A program made the translations under genes and the position numbers. Of a stretch of DNA of 64,000 nucleotides, positions 1-9,852 are shown in pieces; within the stretch, counting starts at the first letter, position 1; each line of letters starts with the position of its first letter. The notes under the pieces are model-generated. The model was not told where the DNA came from and did not search any database. It saw only the letters and a program-made list of their open reading frames with translations. Source of the DNA: an uncultured bacterium (GTDB lineage Bacteria; Bacillota; Clostridia; Oscillospirales; Ruminococcaceae); NCBI GenBank assembly GCA_905215965.1, contig CAJMSD010000008.1, positions 65,740 to 129,739 on the forward strand, read 5' to 3'.

Positions 1-1328
1 TGAAAATATACTTCGTCACATTTGGTTGTAAGGTCAATCAGTACGAAACAGAATGTATGCGTGAAAGCTTTACGGCTCGCGGACACTTAACTGCTTTAAC
101 TCCTGCCGACGCCGATGTCATAGTTATTAATTCATGCACTGTTACGGCTTCGGGAGACAATAAATCGCTCTATACGCTTCGAAAGCTAAGAAAGGATAAT
201 CCCGAAGCAATAATTATTCTGACCGGCTGTCTGCCGCAGGCTGCTCCCGATATTGCTGATAAGATCAGCGAAGCCGATATCGTCACAGGCACTAAGGACA
301 GAAAAAAGCTCCCCGAACTGGCTGAAAGCTTTGCAGAAAAGAAGCAGCGCATTACAAGTATTGCAGGATATACTGTCTCCGATAAATTCGAGATAATGCC
401 GTGCGGCAGCTACAGCGATAAAACAAGAGCGTTTGTCAAAATTCAGGACGGCTGCAATCAGTTCTGTTCCTACTGTATCATACCGTATGCGAGAGGGCGC
501 TGCCGTTCAAAACCTATTCAGCAGCTTCGCAGCGAGATCGCTTCTCTTGCCGATGCAGGTCACCGAGAAATAGTTCTTGTCGGGATAAACCTTGCCTTTT
601 ACGGCAGTGAATTTAGCTTGAGGCTGATCGACGCTATAGAGGAATGCTGCAAAATAAAGGGAATTGAGCGTGTAAGACTCGGCTCTCTGGAGCCTGAAAT
701 GATCTCCGACGACGACCTGTCAAGGCTGTCGCGTCTCGATAAATTCTGTCCGCAGTTTCATCTTTCTCTGCAAAGCGGCTGCGACCGAACTTTGCGCGCA
801 ATGAACCGTAAGTATTCTTCCGAAGAATTTTTTGCACTCACCGAAAAAATACGCAGTTTCTTTCCCGAAGCTTCGTTCACGACCGATATTATGGTCGGTT
901 TTCCCGGAGAAACCGACGAGGATTTTGAAGAATCAATGAAATTTGCGGAAAAAATCGGATTTTCAAAAATTCATGTTTTTCAGTATTCACCCAGATCAGG
1001 TACTCCTGCCGCTAAAATGAAACAGATACCTAAGCCGGTCAAAGCTTTGCGCGCCGATAAAATGAAAGCTCTTGCTGCCCGGCTGCGCCGAAATTACCTT
1101 GAAGCTCAGGTCGGAAAAACTGTTCGGGTTTTGTTTGAACGTGAAAACTGCACAGAATTCCACCAAGGATATGCGCCTGATTACACGTTAATTAAAATTA
1201 AAAGAAAAAATTCCAAAAAAAGTTTGCGTAATGAGATATTTTGTGTTAAAATAATAGAGTATGATGATGACTGCTGTTTTGGCACGATTCTTACCGATCA
1301 AAATTTAAACAGTGTTATCCGCAATTAA
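1..1328 (+). CDS. mtaB: tRNA t6A37 methylthiotransferase MtaB (first base of ATG lies outside the window)
   Basis: Radical-SAM methylthiotransferase that turns N6-threonylcarbamoyladenosine at position 37 of ANN-decoding tRNAs into the 2-methylthio form. The frame is open from base 1, which reads TG; one base upstream would give ATG and the typical N-terminus MKIYFVTFGCKVNQYET, holding the first Cys of the MTTase domain. The radical-SAM triad CNQFCSYC (about residues 152-159) binds the second 4Fe-4S cluster; a TRAM-like tail ends the protein at about 442 residues, normal for the family. The TFGCKVNQYE signature favours MtaB over MiaB. purL starts 45 bases downstream and may share its transcript. 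Confidence 0.93.
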   Translation, partial: KIYFVTFGCKVNQYETECMRESFTARGHLTALTPADADVIVINSCTVTASGDNKSLYTLRKLRKDNPEAIIILTGCLPQAAPDIADKISEADIVTGTKDRKKLPELAESFAEKKQRITSIAGYTVSDKFEIMPCGSYSDKTRAFVKIQDGCNQFCSYCIIPYARGRCRSKPIQQLRSEIASLADAGHREIVLVGINLAFYGSEFSLRLIDAIEECCKIKGIERVRLGSLEPEMISDDDLSRLSRLDKFCPQFHLSLQSGCDRTLRAMNRKYSSEEFFALTEKIRSFFPEASFTTDIMVGFPGETDEDFEESMKFAEKIGFSKIHVFQYSPRSGTPAAKMKQIPKPVKALRADKMKALAARLRRNYLEAQVGKTVRVLFERENCTEFHQGYAPDYTLIKIKRKNSKKSLRNEIFCVKIIEYDDDCCFGTILTDQNLNSVIRN

Positions 1329-1373
1329 CACCGTTGTCATATTTTCTTTTGCGGAGAAATGGAGATTTTTTGT

Positions 1374-4300
1374 ATGTCTGTATTCAGAATCTATGTCGAA
1401 AAGAAACCGGAATTTGCCGTTGAAGCACAATCAGTTCTCAACGATGTCCGTACCGCTCTCAGACTTGGTATCAGCGGTGTGAGAATTTTGAACAGATACG
1501 ATGCGGACAGGCTGTCTCAGGAGGATTTCAGCGCTGCTGTAAATACCGTTTTCTCTGAGCCTGCCGTAGACGTTACTTATAGCGAGCTGCCTCAGCTCGG
1601 AGCTAACGAGAGGATCTTTGCCGTCGAATATCTCCCCGGTCAGTTCGATCAGCGCGCCGACAGCTGCGAGCAATGTATCCAGATCCTTCGTCAGGGCGAA
1701 AGATGCCGCGTAAAAAATGCACGCGTTTATATCATCGAGGGAAGCATTACCGACGAGGAATTCGATAAGCTTAAAAAATATATAATCAACCCTGTAGAAA
1801 GCCGCGAAGCTTCGCTTGAGACCGTCAAGTCACTTGACGCCAATTATGATATCCCTACTTCCGTCGAGGAGCTTGAAGGATTTATCAATCTCAACGATGC
1901 AGGACTTAACGCTTTTATAAGCAAATTCGGTCTTGCTATGGACTTTGACGATATCAAATTCTGTCAGAATTACTTCCGCAATACCGAAAAACGAAATCCG
2001 ACTATTACAGAGATAAGAATGATAGATACTTACTGGTCGGATCACTGCCGTCATACCACTTTCCTGACAAATATCAACAATGTCGATATCCAGACTCCTT
2101 ATATCAAGGACGCTTATGAAATGTACATCAATGTGCGCGAGGAGCTGGGCAGAACCGACAAGCCGATAACTCTCATGGATCTTGGCACAATTGCCGCAAA
2201 GAAGCTTAAAGCTGACGGACTTATGCCCGATCTCGACGAAAGCGAAGAGATCAACGCCTGCTCGGTAAAAATCAAGGTCGATATTGACGGAGAGATCGAG
2301 GACTGGATCCTCATGTTCAAGAACGAAACTCATAACCACCCTACCGAGATCGAGCCGTTCGGCGGCGCTGCAACCTGTCTCGGCGGAGCTATCCGTGATC
2401 CTCTTTCTGGAAGATCCTACGTTTATCAGGCTATGCGTGTTACGGGAGCTGCCAATCCGCTCGTGCCTGTAGAGGATACCATAAACGGTAAGCTTCCTCA
2501 GAGAAAGATCACTGTTGGAGCCGCTAACGGATACAGCTCATACGGAAATCAGATCGGTCTTGCCACAGGTCACGTTGCCGAGGTATATCACCCGGGTTAT
2601 GTTGCAAAAAGAATGGAGATCGGCGCTGTTCTCGGTGCTGCTCCGGCAGAAAATATCAGACGTGAAGCTCCTGTTCCCGGCGATATCGTTATTCTGCTCG
2701 GCGGAAAAACAGGTCGTGACGGCTGCGGAGGAGCAACAGGCTCTTCAAAATCCCACACCCTCGAATCGCTTGAAAGCTGCGGAGCTGAGGTTCAGAAGGG
2801 TAATCCTCCCGAGGAAAGAAAGCTTCAGCGTCTTTTCAGAAAGCCTGAAGTAACAAAGATGATAAAACGCTGCAACGATTTCGGTGCAGGCGGAGTTTCA
2901 GTCGCTATCGGTGAGCTTACAGACGGTCTTGTTATCAACCTCAATGCCGTTCCAAAAAAATACGACGGTCTTGACGGTACCGAGATCGCTATCAGCGAAT
3001 CACAAGAAAGAATGGCTGTAGTTATCGCTCCCGAAGATCTTGACGCGTTTATGACTGAGGCAGCTAAAGAAAATCTTGAAGCTACTCTTGTCGCAGACGT
3101 TGTTGAAGAACCGCGTCTTAAAATGAACTGGAACGGAAATACCATTGTTGATCTTTCCCGTGAATTCCTTAATTCCAACGGCGCGCCAAAATATACCGAT
3201 ATTAAGGTGGAAGCTCCAACCGCTGTGCCCGCTCCGGAAATTATTGACTGCTCCGATACATGGACAGAGCTTATGTCTAACCTTAACGTCTGCTCACAGA
3301 AGGGTCTTATCGAGAAATTCGACTCAACTATCGGCGCAGGTACTGTTCTTATGCCTTTCGGCGGAGTTTATCAGATGACGCCGTCTCAGGCTATGGCTGC
3401 TAAAATCCCTGTTCTTAAAGGCGAAACTACTACCTGCTCTCTTATGGGCTGGGGATATAATCCTGACATTTCGGAAAAAAGCCCTTATCACGGAGCAATG
3501 ATGGCTGTTATCGAGTCAATTGCTAAGGTAGTCGCTGCCGGAGGTTCTTATAAAAAATGCTGGCTCACATTCCAGGAATATTTTGAAAGAACTCAGAACG
3601 ATCCTAAACGTTGGGGAAAACCTATGTCTGCTCTCCTCGGAGCTTTCAAGGCTCAGCTTGAAATGGGCTGCGGCTCTATCGGCGGCAAGGACTCAATGTC
3701 AGGTACATTCGAACAGATAGATGTTCCTCCGACGCTTGTTTCGTTTGCCGTATCGACTGCTAAGGCCGACAAGGTCGTTTCAACGGAATTCAAGTCCGCG
3801 GACAGCAGCGTTATCATGATTACTCCCGAATACGACGAAAACGGTCTCCCTGTTTTCGAATCTATAAAGGACTGCTTTGATAAAGTAGAGGATATTATCT
3901 CTTCCGGCAGAGCTAACGCAATATGGACTATCGGCTACGGCGGTGTTGCCGAGGGTATCGCAAAAATGTGCTTTGGCAACAAGCTCGGATTTGAGTTTAC
4001 TTCGCGTCTTACTCCGGAACAGCTCTTTACTCCTTGCTACGGCGCATTTATCATCGAGCTTAACGGCAATGCAAAGCCTTATGAAAATGTTATAGGCAAA
4101 ACTATCAGCGATTACAAAATACTTTGCCTTGACTATACGATCAATCTTGAAAATCTTCAGCGTGTATGGGAAGGAAAGCTTGAATCCGTCTTCCCGTGCC
4201 GTATTACAACGACAGATTCAACTCCCGAAACATATACGTACGAGCGCTCTTCCAAGCTTTCACCGTCTATCAAAGCCGCTAAGCCGAGAGTTCTTATTCC

Positions 4301-5078
4301 GGTATTCCCCGGAACAAACTGTGAATACGATACTGCTCGTGCTTTTGAAAGGGCAGGCGCTGAAACTGAAACTATCGTTATCCGCAATCTTGCCGCAGGT
4401 GATATTGAAAATTCAGTTGATTTCTTTGAAAAGGCAATAAAAAAATCTCAGATAATTATGATCCCGGGCGGATTCAGCGGCGGTGACGAGCCTGAGGGAA
4501 GCGGTAAATTCATAACGGCATTCTTCCGCAATCCAAAGATCAAGGACGCTGTTCATGAGCTTCTTAAAAATCGTGACGGTCTTATGCTCGGTATATGCAA
4601 CGGATTCCAGGCACTTATCAAGCTCGGACTTGTACCGTACGGTGAAATCGTCGATATGACCGATGAATCTCCTACCCTCACATTCAATACAATTGCACGA
4701 CACCAGTCAATGATGGTAAATACAAGAATTGCATCAAATAAATCTCCTTGGCTCTACGGCTGTAAGGTCGGAGACATTCATACAATTCCGATCTCACACG
4801 GCGAGGGACGTTTTGTTGCTCCGCTCAGCCTTATCCAGAGACTTGCAAACAACGGTCAGATCGCTACTCAGTATGTTGATCTTAACGGCTGTCCTACTAT
4901 GGATATTAGATATAATCCAAACACTTCGATCGACGCTATCGAGGGAATTACTTCTCCCGACGGACGCGTACTCGGAAAAATGGGTCACAGCGAACGTATC
5001 GGCAGCTATATAAGCAAAAATGTAGCCGGCGAAAAGGATCAGAAGATATTTGAAAGCGGCGTTGCTTATTTCAAATAA
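1374..5078 (+). CDS. purL: Phosphoribosylformylglycinamidine synthase, single-chain form
   Basis: Catalyses FGAR + glutamine + ATP to FGAM in purine synthesis. This is the large fused type: an N-terminal PurS-like part, two AIR-synthase-type halves (THNHPTEIEPFGG near residue 320) and a C-terminal class I glutaminase with nucleophile Cys near residue 1075 (GICNGFQ) and the ISHGEGRF histidine. Start: the frame is open from an ATG at 1359, but GGAG at 1361-1364 lies 9 bases before the ATG at 1374, which also gives the family-like N-terminus MSVFRIYVEKKPEF, so 1374 is preferred. About 1,234 residues, as expected. No purine riboswitch or PurR-type leader is visible in the short gap after mtaB. 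Confidence 0.96.
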   Translation: MSVFRIYVEKKPEFAVEAQSVLNDVRTALRLGISGVRILNRYDADRLSQEDFSAAVNTVFSEPAVDVTYSELPQLGANERIFAVEYLPGQFDQRADSCEQCIQILRQGERCRVKNARVYIIEGSITDEEFDKLKKYIINPVESREASLETVKSLDANYDIPTSVEELEGFINLNDAGLNAFISKFGLAMDFDDIKFCQNYFRNTEKRNPTITEIRMIDTYWSDHCRHTTFLTNINNVDIQTPYIKDAYEMYINVREELGRTDKPITLMDLGTIAAKKLKADGLMPDLDESEEINACSVKIKVDIDGEIEDWILMFKNETHNHPTEIEPFGGAATCLGGAIRDPLSGRSYVYQAMRVTGAANPLVPVEDTINGKLPQRKITVGAANGYSSYGNQIGLATGHVAEVYHPGYVAKRMEIGAVLGAAPAENIRREAPVPGDIVILLGGKTGRDGCGGATGSSKSHTLESLESCGAEVQKGNPPEERKLQRLFRKPEVTKMIKRCNDFGAGGVSVAIGELTDGLVINLNAVPKKYDGLDGTEIAISESQERMAVVIAPEDLDAFMTEAAKENLEATLVADVVEEPRLKMNWNGNTIVDLSREFLNSNGAPKYTDIKVEAPTAVPAPEIIDCSDTWTELMSNLNVCSQKGLIEKFDSTIGAGTVLMPFGGVYQMTPSQAMAAKIPVLKGETTTCSLMGWGYNPDISEKSPYHGAMMAVIESIAKVVAAGGSYKKCWLTFQEYFERTQNDPKRWGKPMSALLGAFKAQLEMGCGSIGGKDSMSGTFEQIDVPPTLVSFAVSTAKADKVVSTEFKSADSSVIMITPEYDENGLPVFESIKDCFDKVEDIISSGRANAIWTIGYGGVAEGIAKMCFGNKLGFEFTSRLTPEQLFTPCYGAFIIELNGNAKPYENVIGKTISDYKILCLDYTINLENLQRVWEGKLESVFPCRITTTDSTPETYTYERSSKLSPSIKAAKPRVLIPVFPGTNCEYDTARAFERAGAETETIVIRNLAAGDIENSVDFFEKAIKKSQIIMIPGGFSGGDEPEGSGKFITAFFRNPKIKDAVHELLKNRDGLMLGICNGFQALIKLGLVPYGEIVDMTDESPTLTFNTIARHQSMMVNTRIASNKSPWLYGCKVGDIHTIPISHGEGRFVAPLSLIQRLANNGQIATQYVDLNGCPTMDIRYNPNTSIDAIEGITSPDGRVLGKMGHSERIGSYISKNVAGEKDQKIFESGVAYFK

Positions 5079-5090
5079 AACAGTAAACAA

Positions 5091-5120
5091 AAATCCGCAG
5101 AATTCATCTGCGGATTTTTT
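5091..5120 (+). terminator. Rho-independent terminator after purL
   Basis: Stem AAATCCGCAGA / TCTGCGGATTT with a 5-base loop, followed by a T run, 12 bases after the purL stop. It separates purL from the convergent prs gene. Confidence 0.9.
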
Positions 5121-5135
5121 ATAAGCAAATACAGT

Positions 5136-5174
5136 AAAAATCAAGAGCGTGCCGCATAAATGCCGACACGCTCT
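5136..5174 (-). terminator. Rho-independent terminator after prs
   Basis: Read on the minus strand, stem AGAGCGTG / CACGCTCT is followed by TTGATTTTT. It lies just beyond the prs stop and faces the purL terminator. Confidence 0.85.
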
Positions 5175-5187
5175 AATAATATAAATA

Positions 5188-6369
5188 TTATCTTACTCCG
5201 TATTTTTTAAGAAGGAGTTCAATTTTTTCATGAGGATCGATTATTTTACTGATAGAAACGTCATGATTGATAGCCTCGATAAAATAAGCTATATACTTCG
5301 ACACGTCAACCTCGTGGAACCAAGGTCTGCTGAGAAGCTCGGGAGTTCTGTACGTAAGGTTCGTTCCGAGAACACCGTCAATGTAGCCTTCTTCGTATGC
5401 CTTGTCAAATTTTTCAAGACCGTTTGTAAATATTGCATAGGTTGCATAAGCAAATATTCTGCCAGCCTTTTTAGCTTTAAGAGCATATGCAAGATCAAGC
5501 ATAGACTCGCCGGACGAAATAATATCATCAGCAATAAACACATCTTTGCCTTCAACGGGATTTCCGAGATACTCATGAGCAACAATCGGATTTCTTCCGT
5601 TCACGATCGTTGAGTAATCGCGGCGCTTGTAGAACATTCCAAGTTCAACTCCCAGAACGGAAGCGTAGTACATATTTCTGTTAAGCGCGCCCTCATCAGG
5701 ACTTACTATCATAAACTTGTCCTTTGAAAGATCGATATCGCTGAAATCCTTAAGAAGAGTTTTAAGGACCTGATATGTTGGCATTACATTATCAAATCCC
5801 ATAAGCGGAACGGCATTATGGACTCTCGGGTCATGAGCGTCAAATGTAACGATATTTGAAACGCCCATTGCTTCAAGCTCCTGAAGAGCACAAGCGCAGT
5901 CAAGAGACTCCCTGTAGTTTCTTCTATGCTGTCTGCCGCCATAGAGAATAGGCATGATAACATTGATCCTGTGAGCCTTTCCGCTCGCAGCCTGGATTAT
6001 TCTTTTCAGATCCTGATAATGATCGTCGGGAGACATTGAATTTTCATTTGAAAACATCTGATATTTACAGTTGTAATTTCCGACGTCAACTATTATAAAA
6101 AGATCCATTCCTCTTACAGTTGATTTTATAAGGCCTTTTCCGTCGCCCGAAGCAAATCTTGGGCACTGGCTTTCAACCAGAAATGTTTCTTTGTCGAAAC
6201 CGCTTTTTTTCGCCCACGCTGTGAGATATCCGTTGATTTTGTTTCCAAGCTCGGTTACGCTTTCCGTAGCAATGATTCCCAGAGGTGCAACACTGGTTTC
6301 ACTATTGAAAAAAATTTCATTTGCAGCAGTCATAAGTATTTTGCACTGCCTGTTCAAAGGCAGCGACAC
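5188..6369 (-). CDS. prs: Ribose-phosphate pyrophosphokinase (PRPP synthetase), long clostridial form
   Basis: Makes PRPP from ribose 5-phosphate and ATP, feeding purine, pyrimidine and histidine synthesis (purL and the his operon are in this window). Visible: MPILYGGRQHRR (ATP/flexible loop region), FDAHDP, and the PRPP loop VFIADDIISSGESM. At 393 residues it is longer than the common ~315-residue enzyme, matching a clostridial subfamily. Start is uncertain: the open frame begins with GTG at 6369, but AAAGGAG ends only one base before it. A TTG at 6357, 11 bases from the Shine-Dalgarno, or the ATG at 6333 are alternatives. Lies 49 bases downstream of ppa, likely co-transcribed. Confidence 0.93.
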   Translation of the reverse strand: MSLPLNRQCKILMTAANEIFFNSETSVAPLGIIATESVTELGNKINGYLTAWAKKSGFDKETFLVESQCPRFASGDGKGLIKSTVRGMDLFIIVDVGNYNCKYQMFSNENSMSPDDHYQDLKRIIQAASGKAHRINVIMPILYGGRQHRRNYRESLDCACALQELEAMGVSNIVTFDAHDPRVHNAVPLMGFDNVMPTYQVLKTLLKDFSDIDLSKDKFMIVSPDEGALNRNMYYASVLGVELGMFYKRRDYSTIVNGRNPIVAHEYLGNPVEGKDVFIADDIISSGESMLDLAYALKAKKAGRIFAYATYAIFTNGLEKFDKAYEEGYIDGVLGTNLTYRTPELLSRPWFHEVDVSKYIAYFIEAINHDVSISKIIDPHEKIELLLKKYGVR

Positions 6370-6418
6370 TCCTTTCAGTTTTGAAATTATGGTATTTCCG
6401 TTTTAACAAACGAATAAT

Positions 6419-6949
6419 TTACTTGCAGAAGTTATCGATATAGCTTTCAATATCTCCCGCAATGATTTTTTTCGCAACATCGGCATGTTCAACCTCGTTT
6501 ACAGCTGTCGTTTTGTTCTCAAGCTCCTTGTATACTGTAAAAAAGTGTCTCATTTCATCAAAAATATGTTTTGGAAGCTCATCGATATCCGTATACATAT
6601 TATAATTCGGGTCATTGAACGGTATAGCAATGATCTTATCGTCAAGGTGACCGTTGTCAAGCATTCTTATAACGCCGATCGGATAGCATCTTACAAGAGT
6701 AAGTGGCTTAAGCCTTTCAGAACAAAGAACAAGTACGTCAAGCGGATCCTTGTCATCGGAATAAGTTCTTGGTATAAGTCCGTAATTTGCAGGATAATGA
6801 GTAGACGTATGAAGAATTCTGTCCATAATTATCATACCCGTCTCTTTATCAAGCTCATATTTGATCTTGCTTCCCTTTTCGATTTCAATGACTGCAACAA
6901 AGTCATCGGGACTAATTCGCTTAGGGCTGATCTTGTGCCAAATATTCAT
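6419..6949 (-). CDS. ppa: Inorganic pyrophosphatase, family I
   Basis: Soluble Mg-dependent enzyme that hydrolyses pyrophosphate, pulling forward biosynthetic reactions. The family I signature is clear: KYELDKETG, HYPANYGLIPRTY and the metal site DDKDPLDVLVL. The frame extends upstream, but the ATG at 6949 (MNIWHKISP) is chosen because GAGGAGG sits 6-7 bases before it; this gives 176 residues, typical for bacterial PPases. It precedes prs on the same strand, joining PPi removal with PRPP metabolism. Confidence 0.95.
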   Translation of the reverse strand: MNIWHKISPKRISPDDFVAVIEIEKGSKIKYELDKETGMIIMDRILHTSTHYPANYGLIPRTYSDDKDPLDVLVLCSERLKPLTLVRCYPIGVIRMLDNGHLDDKIIAIPFNDPNYNMYTDIDELPKHIFDEMRHFFTVYKELENKTTAVNEVEHADVAKKIIAGDIESYIDNFCK

Positions 6950-7002
6950 AAATTTCCTCCTCAAAGCATATTTTTGCTGAACAAAAAACATCTATACTAA
7001 TA

Positions 7003-7030
7003 AGTATACCATTTTTTCATGATTTGTCAA
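7003..7030 (-). promoter_or_regulatory. Sigma-A promoter of ppa-prs
   Basis: Minus strand TTGACA (7025-7030) and TATACT (7003-7008) separated by 16 bases. The -10 is part of a short inverted repeat TATACT-AATA-AGTATA (6993-7008) of unknown role. Confidence 0.7.
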
Positions 7031-7259
7031 TAAAACCTGAAATTTTCAGCAATCTGATATATTTTTTTCTAAAATAAGGGACTTTTTTCATTTTTATGCC
7101 CTTTAATTCATATTAATCTGACGACGATCGGCAATAAAGATATTTTGAAATTTATATTGAAGAATTTACATATGCTTTATAAATTATATATCTCAATTAA
7201 TGCTTAAATAATATAACGTCAGTTCGAGTCGCCTATTTTTATAAATTTCTATTTTTCTA
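7031..7259. other. AT-rich spacer between divergent promoters
   Basis: The gene-free stretch 6950-7321 holds the ppa promoter on one side and the diguanylate cyclase promoter on the other. Between them I see only very AT-rich sequence without an ORF, tRNA or convincing RNA structure. Confidence 0.6.
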
Positions 7260-7288
7260 TTGCATTTTTTTCATAAATATTGTATAAT
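7260..7288 (+). promoter_or_regulatory. Promoter of the GGDEF gene
   Basis: TTGCAT (7260-7265), 17-base spacer, TATAAT (7283-7288) with an extended TG. The 16 bases TTTTTCTATTGCATTT (7252-7267) recur at the promoter of the MBOAT operon (10922-10937). Confidence 0.8.
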
Positions 7289-7321
7289 TAATATATAAAT
7301 TAGTGTGCAGGAGATGATTAT

Positions 7322-9259
7322 GTGGATCGAAACTGTTATAATATCGCTGTAATAATTGCCGGTATAGATGAAGAATACCAAAATGAAATACTTACCGGTA
7401 TTCAGGAATTCACTTCGGAAAACATTGTCAACGTATCCGTATTTGTCTCTTTCAGCGGAGTTATGGGCAACCACAGACACGACGTGGGTGAATTCAACAT
7501 CTTCAATCTGCCTGACTTCAGTCTTTTCGACGGAGCTGTTCTTCTTACGAATACGATCGCTTATCAACCTGTTATCAATAATATCCTTGACCGTATACGC
7601 TCTGCCGGGATCCCTGCTGTGAGTATAGATAACAATATATCAGGATTTTTTCATATTGGAATAGATAACGCCAAGGCTATGCGCGAAATTACAGAGCATT
7701 TTATAAATGTGCATAACTGCCGTTCTTTTAATTATGTGTCCGGACCTGCTGATAATCCGGAAAGCTGCGAAAGACTTAACTCCTTTCTCGACGTATTGAA
7801 TAAGAATAATATTGCAATTGAAGAAGAACGTATATATTACGGAGACTTCCGCGCGCCGAGCGGCAGCGAAGCTGTGAATACTTTTCTTAAATCAAATCTT
7901 CCCATGCCGCAGGCTATTATCTGCGCCAACGACGCTATGGCTATTTCTGCCATGACCGCTTTAAACGCTGCCGGATTCAGAGTTCCGGAAGATATCATGG
8001 TTTCGGGATTTGATAACACCTACAGCGCTCACAGTTATCCTACAGAGCTTACTTCGGTTGAACGTCCTCTAAAGCGCTCGGGCGAGCTGGCTTGTCAGGT
8101 ATTGCTGAACTATTTCCGCAATATTCCGCAGAAACAAAGTATTATCCTTGATATGCGGCCTCATTTTACGGAAAGCTGCGGATGCTGTAATTCCGTAGAT
8201 ACAATATTCGACGCAAAAACTTTCAAAAACATAAGCTACAGCAACTTTAAGAAAGTGGACAGCACCTCTGAATATCTTTCAATATTAAACAGAATGTCAT
8301 GTCAGCTGGTTGAATGTGATTCTCTCTCTGAATTCACTCAATCGCTAAAACCGTACATTCACGAAATTAAAGCCGAATCTTTTTATCTTTGTATATGCAG
8401 CGACTGGGATTCCGATACAGCTATGCCTCAAGGCGAAACAAACACGTTTACAGTAAACGGCTACACCGATGATATGCTTGTTCCGCTTGCCTACTTGAAC
8501 GGAGAATTCACCAAGCTTCCATCATTCCGTTCGTCGGATATTCTCCCCGGACTTTTTGACAATGCCGAACACGGACGTATGTTTTATTTCATTCCCCTGC
8601 ACTTCCGTGAACGGTGCCTCGGATATATTTCCGTTGTAAACAGCGGTTTTCCGCTCCAAAGTTCTATCTTTCAGACGTGGTGCATCACTCTCGGAAATAT
8701 GCTTGAAAACGTCAGAAATATCATTTCCCTCGATCTTGCAGTTCAAAAGCTGAACAAGCTTTACACTATTGATACGCTTTCAGGCATATACAACAGAAAC
8801 GGATTTGTAAACAATACTTCTCCGCAGTTTGACAAATGCATAAAAAATAATCTTCCTGTCATGCTTATGTTTCTCGATATGGACGATCTTAAACATATCA
8901 ACGACTGCTACGGTCACAGTGCCGGAGACAGCGCTATACACGGAATTGCTTCTGTTATACACGAATCCTGCTTCAACGGAGAGGTCTACTGCCGGTTTGG
9001 CGGCGATGAATTTATCATTTTCAAAGCCGAATCCACTGCTGAGGACGCCGAAGCTCTGATCGCAATAATTAATTCCAATATTCAAAAATACAATAATTCA
9101 CACAATATGCCTTTCGTTCTAAGTGCAAGCATCGGATATCATATAGCATATCCCGTAAGCGGAGACGATCTGTTCAGTCTCGTTACAATTGCCGACAACG
9201 TAATGTACAAAGAAAAGAAACGCAAAAAAATGTCAAAATATCTAAAAAATATAGATTAG
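7322..9259 (+). CDS. Diguanylate cyclase with LacI/periplasmic-binding-like sensor domain
   Basis: Likely makes cyclic di-GMP in response to a ligand. Residues 1-~290 resemble the effector-binding fold of LacI/GalR regulators (ICANDAMAISAM, GFDNTYSAHSYPTELTSVERP) but have no HTH before it. Residues ~300-465 look like a GAF-type middle domain. The C-terminal ~170 residues are a GGDEF domain with an intact GGDEF motif at 560-564 and LDMDDLKHINDCYGH upstream. The inhibitory RxxD I-site is absent at its expected place. No signal peptide or membrane segment, so cytosolic. GTG start: AGGAG (7309-7313) lies 8 bases before it. Ligand unknown; probably a sugar by homology. Monocistronic by context. 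Confidence 0.9.
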   Translation: MDRNCYNIAVIIAGIDEEYQNEILTGIQEFTSENIVNVSVFVSFSGVMGNHRHDVGEFNIFNLPDFSLFDGAVLLTNTIAYQPVINNILDRIRSAGIPAVSIDNNISGFFHIGIDNAKAMREITEHFINVHNCRSFNYVSGPADNPESCERLNSFLDVLNKNNIAIEEERIYYGDFRAPSGSEAVNTFLKSNLPMPQAIICANDAMAISAMTALNAAGFRVPEDIMVSGFDNTYSAHSYPTELTSVERPLKRSGELACQVLLNYFRNIPQKQSIILDMRPHFTESCGCCNSVDTIFDAKTFKNISYSNFKKVDSTSEYLSILNRMSCQLVECDSLSEFTQSLKPYIHEIKAESFYLCICSDWDSDTAMPQGETNTFTVNGYTDDMLVPLAYLNGEFTKLPSFRSSDILPGLFDNAEHGRMFYFIPLHFRERCLGYISVVNSGFPLQSSIFQTWCITLGNMLENVRNIISLDLAVQKLNKLYTIDTLSGIYNRNGFVNNTSPQFDKCIKNNLPVMLMFLDMDDLKHINDCYGHSAGDSAIHGIASVIHESCFNGEVYCRFGGDEFIIFKAESTAEDAEALIAIINSNIQKYNNSHNMPFVLSASIGYHIAYPVSGDDLFSLVTIADNVMYKEKKRKKMSKYLKNID

Positions 9260-9293
9260 CGCGTGTTCAAATGATGAAATTACAGTGAAGTTC

Positions 9294-9322
9294 TTGAAAA
9301 GCAGCTCTTTTTATGATACAAT
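9294..9322 (+). promoter_or_regulatory. Promoter of the nfeD-SPFH pair
   Basis: TTGAAA (9294-9299), 17-base spacer, TACAAT (9317-9322), about 50 bases before the nfeD start. Confidence 0.7.
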
Positions 9323-9372
9323 AATGATGTAGGGATATTTTCTTACCAAATATAACGAAAGGGGGATTTTCT

Positions 9373-9828
9373 TTGGACGTTTTAATATGGGGTATAATTT
9401 TCATTGCTTTTGTGATTGCCGAGCTTGCAACTACTCAGTTGGTTTCGATTTGGCTGGCGCTTGGCGCACTTGTTACACTTATCGTCACATATTGTTTTGA
9501 AATACCCTTACTTTTTCAGCTGGCAATTTTTATCGCAGTTTCTGCAGTTTCACTCATCATTACGCTTCCGCTCCTCAGAAAAAAAATCAACGGCGGTAAA
9601 ATTGCAACAAATTCGGAACTGGATATAGGCAAAACAGCTACTGTTACCGAAGATATTGATTCGTTTTTAGGCACGGGCCGAGTTTCTCTCAACGGAGTTT
9701 ACTGGAAAGCAGTTTCCGCAGCAGATAAGGCTATTCCCAAAGGAAGCACCGTTATTGTAAAAGAGATAAACGGAACTGAACTTGTTGTTGAACCTAAAAA
9801 TGCAGAGATCAGCACAGCCCAACAATAA
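9373..9828 (+). CDS. NfeD-like membrane protein
   Basis: Partner of SPFH/stomatin proteins in bacterial membranes. Two or three N-terminal hydrophobic helices (about residues 2-68) are followed by a soluble OB-fold domain (about 80-145: GKTATVTEDI, GRVSLNGVYWKAVS, GSTVIVKEINGTELVVEP), the classical short NfeD layout without the long protease-like part. Start is TTG at 9373, preceded by AAAGGGGGA with 6 bases spacing. The SPFH gene follows after 24 bases, the usual nfeD-slipin pairing. Role inferred: membrane microdomain organisation or quality control. Confidence 0.9.
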   Translation: MDVLIWGIIFIAFVIAELATTQLVSIWLALGALVTLIVTYCFEIPLLFQLAIFIAVSAVSLIITLPLLRKKINGGKIATNSELDIGKTATVTEDIDSFLGTGRVSLNGVYWKAVSAADKAIPKGSTVIVKEINGTELVVEPKNAEISTAQQ

Positions 9829-9852
9829 AATTATTTACTGGAGGTAAATTTT

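Noticed and set aside
1329..1373. Purine riboswitch before purL
   Set aside because: The gap to mtaB is only 45 bases, too short for an aptamer.
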